Source: Streptomyces phaeolivaceus (GTDB lineage: Bacteria > Actinomycetota > Actinomycetes > Streptomycetales > Streptomycetaceae). From it: DNA of 64,000 nt. The notes under the pieces were generated by a model. The model had not been told where the DNA came from, searched no databases, and worked only from the letters and a program-made list of their open reading frames with translations. Where the stretch lies: assembly GCF_009184865.1 (NCBI RefSeq), contig NZ_CP045096.1, positions 1,550,001 through 1,614,000 of the forward strand, written 5' to 3'. Of the stretch, positions 1 to 11,484 are shown piece after piece (the stretch's first letter is position 1; each line of letters starts with the position of its first letter). Both the position numbers and the translations under genes were made by a program.

Positions 1-293
1 CCGGTGACCTGACCCTGCTCTACCGGGCCAACACCACCCAGGACCTGGCCCTGTGGGACGAGCTGGCGCTGATCGCCGAGGAGCGCGGGGCCCGGCTGAT
101 GTACGCGGTGAACAGCCCGGAGGGCGAACGCCCCGACATCTCGCCGGACTCCCTGCGCCGCAAGATCCCGGACATCGAGAGCCACGACGTCTTCCTGTGC
201 GGGCCGCCCGGCTTCGCCCAGGGCGTGTACGAGGCCTTGCGCGGCGCGGGCGTCCCGACCCGCCGTATCCACCACGAGTCGTTCGAGATGTGA
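1..293 (+). CDS. Flavin/ferredoxin-type reductase, C-terminal end (partial)
   Basis: This is the last ~96 codons of a gene that begins outside the window; the reading frame starts at base 3 and stops at TGA 291-293. The visible part is the NAD(P)H-binding half of the ferredoxin-NADP reductase fold: an early beta strand (LLYRANT) and the late CGPPGF motif, followed by the usual C-terminal helix. Ferric-reductase-like or FAD-binding oxidoreductases of this type supply electrons to flavoproteins. The next two genes encode a multi-FMN secreted protein and ApbE, so a membrane-spanning electron route from NAD(P)H to extracytoplasmic FMN is the likely role. Whether the missing N-terminus carries a ferric-reductase membrane domain cannot be seen. 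Confidence 0.75.
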   Translation, partial: GDLTLLYRANTTQDLALWDELALIAEERGARLMYAVNSPEGERPDISPDSLRRKIPDIESHDVFLCGPPGFAQGVYEALRGAGVPTRRIHHESFEM

Positions 294-473
294 GCGACGG
301 GACCGCCTCGCACCGCACCGGTCCCACCCGACCCGGACTCCGGTTCCACCCGACCGACCGTCCCAGCCGTAGGTCTCCACGACCTCCCACCCCGACTTCT
401 GGCATGGGTTTCCCCTGGGTTCGCCCCACGGGTCTCCCCCGCGAGACCTCACACCTCAGGAGCTGAAGGAGCG

Positions 474-1571
474 ATGAAGAAGAGCCACCCCATCCGGCGG
501 ACGCTGCTCGCCACCGCCGCCACCGTGTCCGGCATCGTGCTGTTGCTGTCGCTGAAGCCGGCCTCGGACGCCGGGTCGGTACAGGCCGGAGCGGCCGGGG
601 GCGCACCCTCGGCACAGGGCGGGGTGGCGGCCGGCGCGCAGACCCTGACGGGTACCGCCGTCGAGACCGACTACGGCCCCGTCCAGGTCCGGATCACCGT
701 CGACGGCGGCAAGATCACCAAGGCCGAGACCGTGCAGCAGCCCACCGGCGGCCGGTCCACCCAGATCAGCTCCGACGCCATCCCGAAGCTCAACCAGGCG
801 GCCGTGGCGGCCGGCACCGCCGAGATCGACGCGGTCTCGGGCGCGACCTACACCAGCGCCGGTTACAAGGAGTCCCTCCAGTCCGCCCTGGACCAGGCCG
901 GCAGCGGCGGCCAGGGCGCGGGCGCGCAGGTCCTCACGGGTACGGCGGTGCAGACCGACTACGGGCCGGTGCAGGTCCGGATCACGGTCAGCGGCGGCAA
1001 GATCACCAACGCCGAGGCCGTGCGGGCGCCGAGCGGCGGCCGTTCCACCCAGATCACCTCCGACTCGGTGCCGAAGCTCAACCAGGCGGCCGTGGCGGCG
1101 GGCAGCGCCGAGATCGACGCGGTGTCCGGCGCGACCTATACCAGCGCCGGTTACAAGGAGTCCCTCCAGTCCGCGCTTGACCAGGCCGGCAGCGGGGACG
1201 CCTCGGGCACCGAGGTCGAGGCGGGCGGCTCGCAGGACGCGGGCGGCGGCGCCGAGGACGGCGGGGAGGCCGCGGACTCCGGGGCCGGGCAGTCGACGGG
1301 CACCCAGGTGCTCACCGGCTCCGCCATCCAGACCGACTACGGCCCGGTCCAGGTCCGGGTCACGGTCACCGACGGCAAGATCACCAACGCGGAGGCGCTG
1401 CAGCAGCCCAGCGGCGGCCGTTCGACGCAGATCAGCAGCACCGCCATCCCGAAGCTCAACGAGAACGCCGTCTCGGCAGGGAGCGCTGACATCGATGCTG
1501 TCTCGGGCGCCACATACACCAGCGGTGGTTACAAGCAGTCCCTCCAGTCCGCCCTGGACCAGGCCGGCTGA
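474..1571 (+). CDS. Secreted/anchored protein with three FMN-binding domains
   Basis: A 365-aa protein starting at ATG 474, 5 nt after the Shine-Dalgarno AAGGAG. Residues ~9-27 form one hydrophobic signal or anchor segment after a basic N-terminus. Three near-identical ~90-residue FMN-binding domains (NqrC/RnfG type, PF04205) follow at about 55-142, 151-238 and 278-364, separated by Gly/Ala/Glu-rich linkers. Each ends in the sequence DAVSGATYTS, the flavinylation motif in which ApbE attaches FMN through a phosphoester to the Thr after SGA (predicted Thr125, Thr221, Thr347). No heme motif or extra cysteine is visible. Known family proteins are extracytoplasmic electron carriers. With the upstream reductase and downstream apbE, this looks like a dedicated three-flavin relay; the terminal acceptor is unknown. 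Confidence 0.85.
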   Translation: MKKSHPIRRTLLATAATVSGIVLLLSLKPASDAGSVQAGAAGGAPSAQGGVAAGAQTLTGTAVETDYGPVQVRITVDGGKITKAETVQQPTGGRSTQISSDAIPKLNQAAVAAGTAEIDAVSGATYTSAGYKESLQSALDQAGSGGQGAGAQVLTGTAVQTDYGPVQVRITVSGGKITNAEAVRAPSGGRSTQITSDSVPKLNQAAVAAGSAEIDAVSGATYTSAGYKESLQSALDQAGSGDASGTEVEAGGSQDAGGGAEDGGEAADSGAGQSTGTQVLTGSAIQTDYGPVQVRVTVTDGKITNAEALQQPSGGRSTQISSTAIPKLNENAVSAGSADIDAVSGATYTSGGYKQSLQSALDQAG

Positions 1572-1575
1572 TCCG

Positions 1576-2370
1576 GTGGCAGAACCCGTCGGGGCCGCCG
1601 CGCCCGCCCAGTTGCGGCACGCCGAGGAGGTCATGGGCACCGTCTTCTCGTTCGACATCCGGGGAGGCGAGCCCACGGTCGTCAGGGCCGCGCTGGAGGA
1701 GGCGGTGGCCGGGCTGCACGCCGTGGACGAGGTGTTCAGCACCTACCGCGAGAACAGCCGGATCTCACGGCTCGCCCGGGGCGAGGTGACGATCGAGGAG
1801 TGCGGTCCCGAGGTCGGCGAGGTGCTCGAACTGTGCGCCGAGGCCGAGCGGTTGAGCCGGGGCTGGTTCAGCGCGACGTACGAGGGCCGCTTCGATCCGA
1901 CCGGGCTGGTGAAGGGGTGGGCCACCGAGCGGGCGGCCCTGCGGCTGGTCGAGGCGGGTGTGGTCGGGGTGAGCGTCAACGGGGGCGGTGACGTGCAGCT
2001 GTGCGGTGTGCCGGGGCCGGAGCGGCCCTGGCGGGTGGGGGTGGCCGATCCGCTGCGTCCCGGTGGGCTGGCGGCCGTCGTCACCGCCGCCGGTGCCGAC
2101 CGCCTCGCCGTCGCGACGTCCGGGACGGCCGAGCGGGGCGCGCATATCGTCGACCCCCGCACGGGCAAGTCCGCCGTGACGGACCTGGTCTCGGTGACCG
2201 TCGTCGCCCCCAGCCTCACCTGGGCGGACTGCTGGGCCACCGCCGCCTTCGCCATGGGCTCCCGCGAGGGCCTGGCCTGGCTGGAGTCCCTGGAAGACGC
2301 CGAGGCCCTCCTGATCACCGCGGGCGACGAGGTCCGCTGCACGGGAGGGCTGGCGGCGCGGCTGGGCTGA
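1576..2370 (+). CDS. apbE: FAD:protein FMN transferase (ApbE)
   Basis: ApbE transfers FMN from FAD to Thr/Ser of FMN-binding domains using Mg2+. The GTG at 1576 lies 4 nt after the preceding stop, which implies translational coupling and gives 264 aa. An alternative ATG at 1633 would lose the conserved region just before MGTVFSF. Recognisable family segments are STYRENSRIS, FDPTGLVKGWA, SVNGGGDVQL and HIVDPRTGKS, then the metal-site region around TWADCWATAAFAMG. No signal peptide or lipobox is present, so this copy probably acts in the cytoplasm or through an unusual route, although many ApbE proteins are lipoproteins. The obvious substrate is the triple FMN-domain protein immediately upstream. 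Confidence 0.93.
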   Translation: MAEPVGAAAPAQLRHAEEVMGTVFSFDIRGGEPTVVRAALEEAVAGLHAVDEVFSTYRENSRISRLARGEVTIEECGPEVGEVLELCAEAERLSRGWFSATYEGRFDPTGLVKGWATERAALRLVEAGVVGVSVNGGGDVQLCGVPGPERPWRVGVADPLRPGGLAAVVTAAGADRLAVATSGTAERGAHIVDPRTGKSAVTDLVSVTVVAPSLTWADCWATAAFAMGSREGLAWLESLEDAEALLITAGDEVRCTGGLAARLG

Positions 2371-2374
2371 GGGA

Positions 2375-2401
2375 GGAAAGACGGGCGCAGCCCGTCTTTC
2401 C
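2375..2401. terminator. Hairpin terminator between apbE and argR
   Basis: A perfect 11-bp stem (GGAAAGACGGG paired with CCCGTCTTTCC) with a 5-nt loop begins 4 nt after the apbE stop. It lies between two convergent operons, so it may act in both directions. There is no clear U-run, which is usual for Streptomyces. Confidence 0.75.
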
Positions 2402-2475
2402 AGGGGCGCGGGGCCGTGCCGATGTGCGACTCCGCCGCGTGGGCGCGATCAGCCACGACGGACCCGCAGGCGGCC
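2401..2475. repeat. Dispersed 3'-end repeat, copy A (variant arm)
   Basis: The sequence CAGGGGCGCGGGGC...CCGCCGCGTGGGCGCGATCAGCC...GACCCGCAGGC matches the other copies of the family in this window (12291, 32213, 33328, 39258, 56175). It differs in its centre, where the usual GAACTGCGCGACCAGCC is replaced by a longer segment around GACTCCGCCGCGTGGGC. It lies between the convergent apbE and argR genes. Confidence 0.65.
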
Positions 2476-2495
2476 TCCCCGCGAAACCCACCCCT

Positions 2496-3038
2496 TCAGT
2501 GGCCGTTCCCGTTCTGGGCCAGCCGCAGCAGGTGATCCGCCAACGCCTGCCCGCCCAGCGGATCCCGGCTGATCAGCAGCAGCGTGTCGTCGCCCGCGAT
2601 CGTGCCGAGGATGTCGTGCAGTTCGGCCTGGTCGATGGCCGAGGCCAGGAACTGGGCCGCCCCGGGCGGGGTCCGCAGCACGACCAGGTTCGCCGACGCC
2701 TCCGCGGAGATCAGCAGCTCCGCCGAGAGCCGCCGCATCCGCTCCTCCTTCGCCGACTCCCCGAGCGGCGCCCGAGGGGTCCGGAAACCCCCCTCGCTCG
2801 GCACCGCGTAGATGAGGTCGCCGTCGGTGTTGCGGATCTTCACCGCGTTCAGCTCGTCCAGATCCCGGCTGAGCGTCGCCTGCGTGACGCTCAGCCCGTC
2901 GTCGGACAGCAGCTTCGCCAACTGGCTCTGCGACCGCACCGGTTGCCGGTTGAGGATGTCCACGATCCGCCGGTGGCGTGCGGTACGGGTCTGCGGCACC
3001 GCGGGCCCCGCCTGGTCGTGCTCCTGCGCCTGGCTCAT
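2496..3038 (-). CDS. argR: Arginine repressor
   Basis: A 180-aa ArgR. The N-terminal winged helix (about residues 20-90, recognition region [10 protein letters not shown]) binds ARG boxes. The C-terminal domain (about 105-175) hexamerises and binds L-arginine; [12 protein letters not shown] is the typical core. It represses arginine biosynthesis when arginine is abundant. The gene is last in the argCJBDR operon, starting 7 nt after the argD stop, so the repressor is probably autoregulated through the ARG box upstream of argC. The N-terminal ~20 residues (Gln/Ala/His-rich) precede the conserved fold and are poorly conserved in the family. Confidence 0.95.
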   Translation of the reverse strand: MSQAQEHDQAGPAVPQTRTARHRRIVDILNRQPVRSQSQLAKLLSDDGLSVTQATLSRDLDELNAVKIRNTDGDLIYAVPSEGGFRTPRAPLGESAKEERMRRLSAELLISAEASANLVVLRTPPGAAQFLASAIDQAELHDILGTIAGDDTLLLISRDPLGGQALADHLLRLAQNGNGH

Positions 3039-3045
3039 CGTCGTC

Positions 3046-4263
3046 TCATTCCCCGGCTAGTCCGTCCCCGTTTGCTGCGTGCGCCGCCCGCGCCGCGGCG
3101 AGAACGCCGGGCAGCGCCTGGAGGAGGGCGTCCACCTCCGCGTCACCGATATTGAGCGCGGGCATCAGCCGTACGACATCGGGGGCGGGCGCGTTCACGA
3201 GGAAACCGGCGTCCTGAGCGGCCTGTTGCGCCAGGGGCGCGAGGGGCTCGGTGAGCACGATACCCAGCAGGAGGCCCGCGCCACGGACATGGTCGATCAT
3301 CGGGTCGCCGAGGGACTCGATTCCGCTGCGCAGCTTCTCGCTCTGCCGCTTGACGTTCTCCAGCAGCCCTTCCGCCCGGATGGTCTCCAGGACGGCGAGT
3401 CCGGCGGCGCAGGCGACCGGGTTGCCGCCGAAGGTCGTGCCGTGCTGTCCGGGCTGGAGCAGGTCGGCGGCGCGCCCGAAGGCGACGGTCGCGCCGAGCG
3501 GCAGTCCGCCGCCGAGGCCCTTGGCGAGGGTGACGACGTCCGGCAGGACGCCCTCGTGCGCCTGGTACTCGAACCAGTGCCCGGTCCGCCCGACACCGGT
3601 CTGCACCTCGTCGAGGACCAGCAGCGAGCCGGTGGCGGCCGTGATGGCCCGCGCGGCCTTCAGATAGCCGGGCGGCGGGACCACGACACCCTTCTCGCCC
3701 TGCACGGGCTCGATGATGACGAGGGCCGTCTCCTCGGTGACCGCTGCGGCCAGGGCCTGCGCGTCGCCGTACGGGACGTGCGTGACGTCGCCGGGCAGCG
3801 GGTGGAAGCCGGTCTGCTTGCCGGGCTGGCCGGTGAGGGCGAGCGCGCCCATGGTCCGGCCGTGGAAGCCGCCCTCGGTGGCGACCATATGGGTCCGCCC
3901 GGTGAGCCGGCCGATCTTGAAGGCGCCCTCGTTGGCCTCGGCACCCGAGTTGCAGAAGAAGACCTTGCCGTCGCGTCCGAAGTGCTCCAGGAGCCGTTCG
4001 GCGAGGGCGACGGGCGGCTCGGCGACGAACAGGTTGGAGACATGGCCGAGGGAGGCGATCTGGGTGCTGACCGCCTCGACGATCGCCGGGTGGGCGTGGC
4101 CGAGCGCGTTGACCGCGATGCCGCCGACGTAGTCGACGTACTCCTTGCCGTCGGCGTCCCACACCCTGGTGCCGGCGCCGCGGACCAGGGAGAGCTGCGG
4201 GGTGCCGTAGTTGTTCATCAGCGAGCCCTGCCACCGCTGGGTCAGCTCGGTGTTCGTGGTCAT
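3046..4263 (-). CDS. argD: Acetylornithine aminotransferase
   Basis: A 405-aa class-III PLP aminotransferase converting N-acetylglutamate semialdehyde to N-acetylornithine. The PLP lysine lies in [13 protein letters not shown], the preceding Asp in [15 protein letters not shown], and the phosphate-binding region around [12 protein letters not shown]. The ATG overlaps the argB stop by 4 nt (ATGA), so translation is coupled. Length and motifs are normal for ArgD. Related enzymes act on ornithine or GABA, but the operon settles the assignment. Confidence 0.96.
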   Translation of the reverse strand: MTTNTELTQRWQGSLMNNYGTPQLSLVRGAGTRVWDADGKEYVDYVGGIAVNALGHAHPAIVEAVSTQIASLGHVSNLFVAEPPVALAERLLEHFGRDGKVFFCNSGAEANEGAFKIGRLTGRTHMVATEGGFHGRTMGALALTGQPGKQTGFHPLPGDVTHVPYGDAQALAAAVTEETALVIIEPVQGEKGVVVPPPGYLKAARAITAATGSLLVLDEVQTGVGRTGHWFEYQAHEGVLPDVVTLAKGLGGGLPLGATVAFGRAADLLQPGQHGTTFGGNPVACAAGLAVLETIRAEGLLENVKRQSEKLRSGIESLGDPMIDHVRGAGLLLGIVLTEPLAPLAQQAAQDAGFLVNAPAPDVVRLMPALNIGDAEVDALLQALPGVLAAARAAHAANGDGLAGE

Positions 4264-5167
4264 ACGGCGTCCCCCTCTTGCTCGGCGTCCGGCACGACCA
4301 TCGTGCCGATGCCCTCGTCGGTGAAGATCTCCAGCAGGATCGAGTGCTGGACCCGGCCGTCGATGACGCGGGCGGTCTGCACGCCGCCCCGCACGGCGTG
4401 CAGGCAGCCCTGCATCTTCGGCACCATGCCGGAGGACAACTCCGGCAGCAGCTTCTCCAGTTGGGAAGCGGTGAGGCGGCTGATCACCTCGTCGCTGTGC
4501 GGCCAGTCCTCATAGAGACCTTCGACGTCCGTGAGGACCATGAGAGTCTCGGCGCCCAGCGCGGCAGCGAGTGCCGCAGCCGCCGTATCAGCATTGACGT
4601 TGTAGACATGTCCGTCGTCCTGGCTACGGGCGATCGACGAGACGACCGGGATCCGGCCGTCGGCGAGCAGTGCCTCGATCGCGCCCGTGTCGATCGAGGT
4701 GATCTCGCCCACCCGCCCGATGTCGACCAACTCGCCGTCGATCTCGGGCCGGTGCTTGGTGGCGGTGATGGTGTGCGCGTCCTCGCCGGTCAACCCGACG
4801 GCCAGCGGCCCGTGTTGGTTGAGCAGCCCGACCAGCTCGCGCTGCACCTGTCCGGCGAGCACCATGCGTACGACGTCCATGGCGTCCTCGGTGGTGACGC
4901 GCAGACCGGCCTTGAACTCGCTGACGATGCCGTGCTTGTCGAGGGCGGCGCTGATCTGCGGGCCGCCGCCGTGCACGACGACGACATTGAGGCCGGCGTG
5001 CCGCAGGAAGACGACGTCCTGGGCGAAGGCGGCCTTCAGGTCCTCGTCGATCATGGCGTTCCCGCCGAACTTGATGACGACCGTCCTGCCGTTGTGACGG
5101 GTCAGCCAGGGCAGCGCCTCGATGAGGATCTGGGCCTTGGGGAGAGCGGTGTGCTTCCGCGTGGTGC

Positions 5168-5171
<4 letters not shown>
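4260..5171 (-). CDS. argB: Acetylglutamate kinase
   Basis: A 303-aa amino-acid kinase that phosphorylates N-acetylglutamate, usually the arginine-inhibited step in organisms using the cyclic pathway. Key segments are [10 protein letters not shown] (ATP site), [10 protein letters not shown] (substrate loop) and the late SGMVPKM segment. The start ATG at 5171 overlaps the argJ stop (ATGA), which fixes the start even though the frame remains open upstream. It is part of the coupled argCJBDR operon. Confidence 0.97.
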
Positions 5172-7401
<2,230 letters not shown>

Positions 7402-7565
7402 CTTCCCTGTCGCAGCCAAGGGCCGACCGCGCCGGTCCGGGAGTGACGGGAGCTACAGGAGTCCGTCGTCGAACCGATCTCACCCAGAACGGGAACGATG
7501 CGAGTGTGATCGTCACCTCGTGGGAGATGGCCGTCTTCCCGTGACTCCAAACAGTGCCGCGGCAC

Positions 7566-8440
7566 TGAGGGTTTTCAGAGTGGCCCCTGGACGGGTGACG
7601 GCGGGACCGTGAGCAACGGACAGGGTCCCCGTGCCGTTGAGAGAGGTGTCCAGGTCTCAACTCTCCAGCTCAGGAACCCTGTTGGTCCCGTATCCTGCCG
7701 CACTCGACCTGCCGCACGCACTCGTGGAGTGGGTGACGATGCTGATCGTCACCCGTGAGGGTGACCGGCGCTGCAAACTCCGGCCGTCCGAGCGTGCGGT
7801 GATCGCTCTGGCATACCTGCGCCGGCACGACCCGCTGGCTCAACTCGCCGCAGGTTTCCGCATCGCCGTCGGCACCGCCCACACGTACGTCACCACCGTC
7901 GTCGAGCATCTCGCCGACATGGCACCCGGCCTGCTGAAGGTTCTGCGCGAGACCGACCCCGACTACGTTCTCGTGGACGGCACGCTCGCCGAGTGCGACC
8001 GGGTCGGCGACGGGCGCGCGGACTATTCGACGAAGCACAAACGGCACGGCGTGAACGTGCGGGTCATCGCAGATCCGGCCGGTCGCACGCTGTGGCTCTC
8101 ACCCGCCCTGCCGGGTCGAACGCATGACTTGACCGCCGCCCGCACCCACAAGATCATCAGGATCTGTGAACGTCAGGGAGTCCCCGTCCTCGCCGACATG
8201 GCCTACATCGGCGCGGGCAAGTGGGTCACCACCCCCAAGCGCCGGCCGCCCCAAGGTGAACTCACCACGACCGAGCAGACGGTCAACCCGGCCTTGTCCG
8301 CCGCTCGCGTACCCGTCGAACGAGCAGTCGCCCGCCTGAAATCCTGGCGAATCTTCCGTCGCGCCCGCTGCAGCCCGAACCGCATGACGTCAATCGCCAA
8401 GGCCGTCCTCACTCTGGAGCGGCACCGTTGAAAACCCTCA
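7566..8440 (+). mobile_element. IS5-family-type insertion sequence
   Basis: An ~875-bp element bounded by the 12-bp inverted repeats TGAGGGTTTTCA (7566-7577) and TGAAAACCCTCA (8429-8440), containing one transposase gene whose stop codon lies inside the right repeat. No obvious target duplication is visible. The left end abuts a perfect 14-bp palindrome (AGTGCCGCGGCACT, 7553-7566), a possible target preference. The element lies between the arg operon promoter and a degraded VOC gene. Confidence 0.85.
7631..8431 (+). CDS. IS5-type DDE transposase
   Basis: A 266-aa transposase of the DDE_Tnp_4 / IS5-like group. The N-terminal HTH region (about 50-90) contains [18 protein letters not shown]. The catalytic residues are the Asp in [11 protein letters not shown], the Asp in [11 protein letters not shown] and the Glu in [15 protein letters not shown]. 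The frame runs intact to within the right inverted repeat, so the copy looks functional. The GTG at 7631 is the longest start; the conserved part begins near [14 protein letters not shown], and a start a few codons later is possible. Confidence 0.88.
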   Translation: MPLREVSRSQLSSSGTLLVPYPAALDLPHALVEWVTMLIVTREGDRRCKLRPSERAVIALAYLRRHDPLAQLAAGFRIAVGTAHTYVTTVVEHLADMAPGLLKVLRETDPDYVLVDGTLAECDRVGDGRADYSTKHKRHGVNVRVIADPAGRTLWLSPALPGRTHDLTAARTHKIIRICERQGVPVLADMAYIGAGKWVTTPKRRPPQGELTTTEQTVNPALSAARVPVERAVARLKSWRIFRRARCSPNRMTSIAKAVLTLERHR

Positions 8441-8929
8441 CCGACCAGTGCGGCGGCCCCAGCCTTCGGCGTTCCGAGCGTGATCGGCTGGTTCGGGCTC
8501 GGATGAGCATGAACTACGACTGAAGGCGGGGTGGAGGGGCGTGGGGCGGCAACACCGCTGCGTACGCCGATCCGTGCGAATCCCCGACCCCACGACCAGA
8601 AGCGGTCATCCGCCCTCACGATTCCGGCCCACGGCGTCGACGTCTCGCACCGACACGGAGCTGGTTCCGCGGCTCGCCGACGCGGACCGCTGGTGAGCAG
8701 CCGATGCCGAGTCAGGGTGAGGCCCTGCCATCGTGCGCCCACCGCACCGCGATCACCCGCTACAGCCCCGGCGTGACCACCTGTGTCGGGCCCGCCGGCG
8801 GCCCGGTCCGGCCGCACCCGGTCACGGTCGACGTCGTTCCCGTCCCCGAAGGCAGGACGGCGCCGAAGAACCCTACGCATCAGTGTGCTGGAGCCCCGCG
8901 AGGGCTACCGGGTCACCGGTCCGATCGCC
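8441..8929. other. Non-coding stretch between IS and VOC remnant
   Basis: No convincing gene is seen on either strand. Long open frames here are the usual GC-rich artefacts. The stretch may be degraded flanking DNA of the VOC gene or of the insertion site. Confidence 0.5.
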
Positions 8930-9278
8930 ATGGTGGTCGTCGACTGCGCGGATCCGCGGGCCATGGCCCGGTTCCGGGGTGGGGCGACGGACCGGGCCGT
9001 GCACGAGATGACCGACGATCAGGGCGTCCTGCGCCCTCCGCGGGGAGTCCGCCCCTACTGGGAGTTCCTCCGCACGCGCGCCGCGGCCCCCGTCCCGGAC
9101 CGCGTCCGTCTCGGCCTGCTGCCGTACCCCGGTCACGACAAGACGGCGGGCGGAGGTGGCCCGGCCGCGCGCCCTCGGCGCCACCGGCCTCGACCCGGTC
9201 CTCGGCCGGGGTGACGTCCAGTGGACGTGCCCGGCCGGCCCGGAGGGCCACGGGTTCCGCGTCCTCGCGCCGCCCTGA
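8930..9278 (+). pseudogene. Frameshifted VOC/glyoxalase-like protein
   Basis: The first part reads MVVVDCADPRAMARF and continues to LLPYPGHDKTAG in one frame. The second part reads EVARPRALGATGLDPVLGRG, then a PEGHGFRVLAP ending, in the next frame, with a stop at 9276-9278. Together they match the small actinobacterial glyoxalase-like (VOC) proteins of ~120 aa, including the C-terminal G-H-F-V-L core. The frames join at about 9150-9158, where one extra G accounts for the shift. The start may lie upstream of 8930 in already degraded sequence. The position next to an IS suggests a decaying locus. Confidence 0.75.
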
Positions 9279-9339
9279 CACGGGAGCCGCGAACGTCCCG
9301 GATTCTCCGTCACCCCGGCACCTCGTGAGCCCTGACGGC

Positions 9340-10920
9340 TCACACGCCCTTTCCCTCCGGGAGGCCGTCCAGAAGGCCGGAGGCCCGGCCGTCGGTCGCC
9401 CTCCTGATGAGCTCCTCCATCACGGTGAGTGGCAGGGACGGGTTGGCGGCCGCGGCTTCCGCCACCGGGGCGGCGGGGTCGGAGAGCAGCTCGCCGACGA
9501 CCTCCGGCAGGAGTGCCGGGTGGCGGGCGGCGAGCGGTGCGGCCCGCTCGTCCGTCAGGCAGGGCAGGAGCGCCGGGGCCGTCGCCCGGGGGTGCCGGGC
9601 GATCTCACGGAACGCCTTCCGCACCGGGGGCCGGTGCCGGGCCAGCTGCTCCAGCAGTGCCGGGGTGGCGTCCGGATTGGCCGCCACCCGGGCGACGACC
9701 TGGACCCCGAACCGATCGACCATGGCCCGCAGCCGCGCTTCGGCGAGGCCGGGGTGGGGCGCTATGGACTTGGCCACCTTCGCGTCCGGATCGTCGGCCA
9801 GCGCGTCCCGGACACCGGCCGGCAGATCACGCCGCTCGGCGAGCAGCATCCGGACGACGGCGTGCGGCGACCGTGCCAGTTCCTCGATCTCGGCGGTCGT
9901 GGCGGAGGCGATCCGCGGCAGGAGGGTGCCGCCGATCCTGGTGGTGGCGGCCAGCCGGGCGAGCACGTCGAGCGGCAGCCGGGGGTTGTGCGCGAGCGCG
10001 CGCCGGACCTCCGGGGAGGTGTCGTCGGCCAGCGTGTGGATCAGGGGGTCGTCGATCGCGGGGTTCTCCGCGAGGTCGGCGCGGACACCGGGTGTGGGGT
10101 CCGCGGCGAGCCGCGCGTACGTCTCCGGGGGCAGACCGGGGCGGGCCGCGAGCGCCCAGCGGAGGACCGTCGAGGGGTGGTCGGCGAAGCCCGCGACCGC
10201 CTCCGCCGGTGTGGCGGGGTTCTTGAGGGCGGCCCAGAGCGTGTCGAGCGCGGTGGATTCGTGGGAGCCGTCGCAGGAGGCGCCGGGCCGCAGATCGCAG
10301 TCGAGGCGGGAGCAGTCCGGGGAGTGCGTGAACGCCGGCTCGTCCCGGTCGCAGACCAGGCAGCTCCGCGCGGGCGGCAGCCCCTCACCGCCGACGAGCG
10401 CGGCCAGTGTGTCCGGTGGTGTCGCCTCGTTCACGGCCACCGCGCGGCGCACCTCGGCGTGGGGATGCCGCGCGAGCCGGGCGGCCGTATCCGGCGCGGT
10501 CCACAGGGCCAGCTCCGCGACGACCCGTACGTCCGGGTCCGCGGCCAGTGTCTCCACCACGTCCGGGGGCAGACCGGGGCAGGCGGCCAGCTTCTCCCGG
10601 TGCCGGACCACCGGGTCCGCCGCGAGGAGGCGGGCCCACTCGGGGTCGCCGGTGCCCTCGTCGAGCAGGGCGAGGGCGACGAGCGGCTGGACCGTGGGAT
10701 CGACGTCGGCGGCGGTGAGCCCGCCCTCGTACGCCAGCCACACCCCGAGCGCCTCGTCCCGCCCGGCCAGCGTCACCGCCCGCGCCCGGCCGAGATCGGC
10801 ACGGCGGCCGAGCTGATGGTCGATCTCGGCGTCCGCCATCGCGAGCAGCCGGTCGACCAGCCCGGACGGCAACGCCGGATTGGCGGCGAGCCCACAGAGA
10901 AGATGATGCACGGAGGGCAT
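9340..10920 (-). CDS. HEAT/LRV-like repeat protein with central cysteine cluster
   Basis: A 526-aa protein built almost entirely of ~24-residue alpha-helical repeats of the form LAxxPxxPxxVLxRLAxxPDxxVRxxLAxN, characteristic of leucine-rich-repeat-variant (LRV) and HEAT-like families. The repeats are interrupted at residues ~185-220 by a cysteine cluster (C187, C190, C203, C208, C216). Classical LRV protein carries a 4Fe-4S cluster in a cysteine-rich segment; here the cysteines are central rather than N-terminal, so metal binding is an inference. The start chosen is ATG 10920 (MPSVHHLLCGLAANP); an ATG at 10950 adds ten unlikely residues. No signal peptide is present, so it is a cytoplasmic interaction scaffold of unknown partner. 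Confidence 0.8.
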   Translation of the reverse strand: MPSVHHLLCGLAANPALPSGLVDRLLAMADAEIDHQLGRRADLGRARAVTLAGRDEALGVWLAYEGGLTAADVDPTVQPLVALALLDEGTGDPEWARLLAADPVVRHREKLAACPGLPPDVVETLAADPDVRVVAELALWTAPDTAARLARHPHAEVRRAVAVNEATPPDTLAALVGGEGLPPARSCLVCDRDEPAFTHSPDCSRLDCDLRPGASCDGSHESTALDTLWAALKNPATPAEAVAGFADHPSTVLRWALAARPGLPPETYARLAADPTPGVRADLAENPAIDDPLIHTLADDTSPEVRRALAHNPRLPLDVLARLAATTRIGGTLLPRIASATTAEIEELARSPHAVVRMLLAERRDLPAGVRDALADDPDAKVAKSIAPHPGLAEARLRAMVDRFGVQVVARVAANPDATPALLEQLARHRPPVRKAFREIARHPRATAPALLPCLTDERAAPLAARHPALLPEVVGELLSDPAAPVAEAAAANPSLPLTVMEELIRRATDGRASGLLDGLPEGKGV

Positions 10921-10990
10921 CCTGCACGGGGCCCCCGCCCCACGGCACATGGTTTTCGACGGACGGCGGAGGCTGGAGCGGCGCGTCCGG

Positions 10991-11401
10991 TCAGCGGCGG
11001 CGGGTGTCGTCCGCCTGGGTGGCCGCTCGTTCCGCGTTGCGCTTCTTGACGCGGGCGCCTTCCTTGCGGACCTCGGCCTGGGTGGCGCGCTCCTTGCGCA
11101 GCCACTCGGGGCTTTCCTGCTTCAGGGACTCGATCTGCTCGGTGGTAAGGGCCTCGGTGACTCCGCCGCGGGCGAGCCCCGCGATGGAGACGCCCAACTT
11201 CTCGGCGACCACGGGACGGGGGTGCGGGCCGTTGCGGCGCAGCTCCTCCAGCCAGGCCGGCGGGTCCGTCTGGAGCGCGGTCAGCTCGGCGCGCGAGACG
11301 ACGCCCTCCTGGAACTCCGCGGGGGTGGCCTGGAGATACACACCCAGCTTCTTCGCCGCGGTGGCGGGCTTCATGGTCTGGGTGGTCTGGTGCGACGTCA
11401 T
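10991..11401 (-). CDS. DUF5997 family protein
   Basis: A 136-aa basic protein starting at ATG 11401 (MTSHQTTQTMKPATAAKKLG). It is all-helical with a Lys/Arg-rich tail. The segment AAKKLGVYLQATPAEFQEG, plus a second copy-like stretch VAEKLGVSIAGLARGGVTEA, suggests two small helix-turn-helix-like units. The function is unknown. It is divergently arranged, 83 bp apart, with a LysR effector-domain protein; in my recollection this pairing is common in streptomycetes, suggesting a functional link. Confidence 0.75.
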   Translation of the reverse strand: MTSHQTTQTMKPATAAKKLGVYLQATPAEFQEGVVSRAELTALQTDPPAWLEELRRNGPHPRPVVAEKLGVSIAGLARGGVTEALTTEQIESLKQESPEWLRKERATQAEVRKEGARVKKRNAERAATQADDTRRR

Positions 11402-11484
11402 GGGGTCAAGGGTATCGACCGTGTGCGCGACCGCCGACCACGACCGCCGACCACGACCGGCCCCGCGCCCATTAGCCTGGTCAC

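Noticed and set aside
8704..11049. A 781-codon plus-strand open frame
   Set aside because: It runs antisense through the HEAT/LRV-like gene, is Gly/Arg/Pro-rich with no domain, and mirrors the codon bias of the real minus-strand gene.
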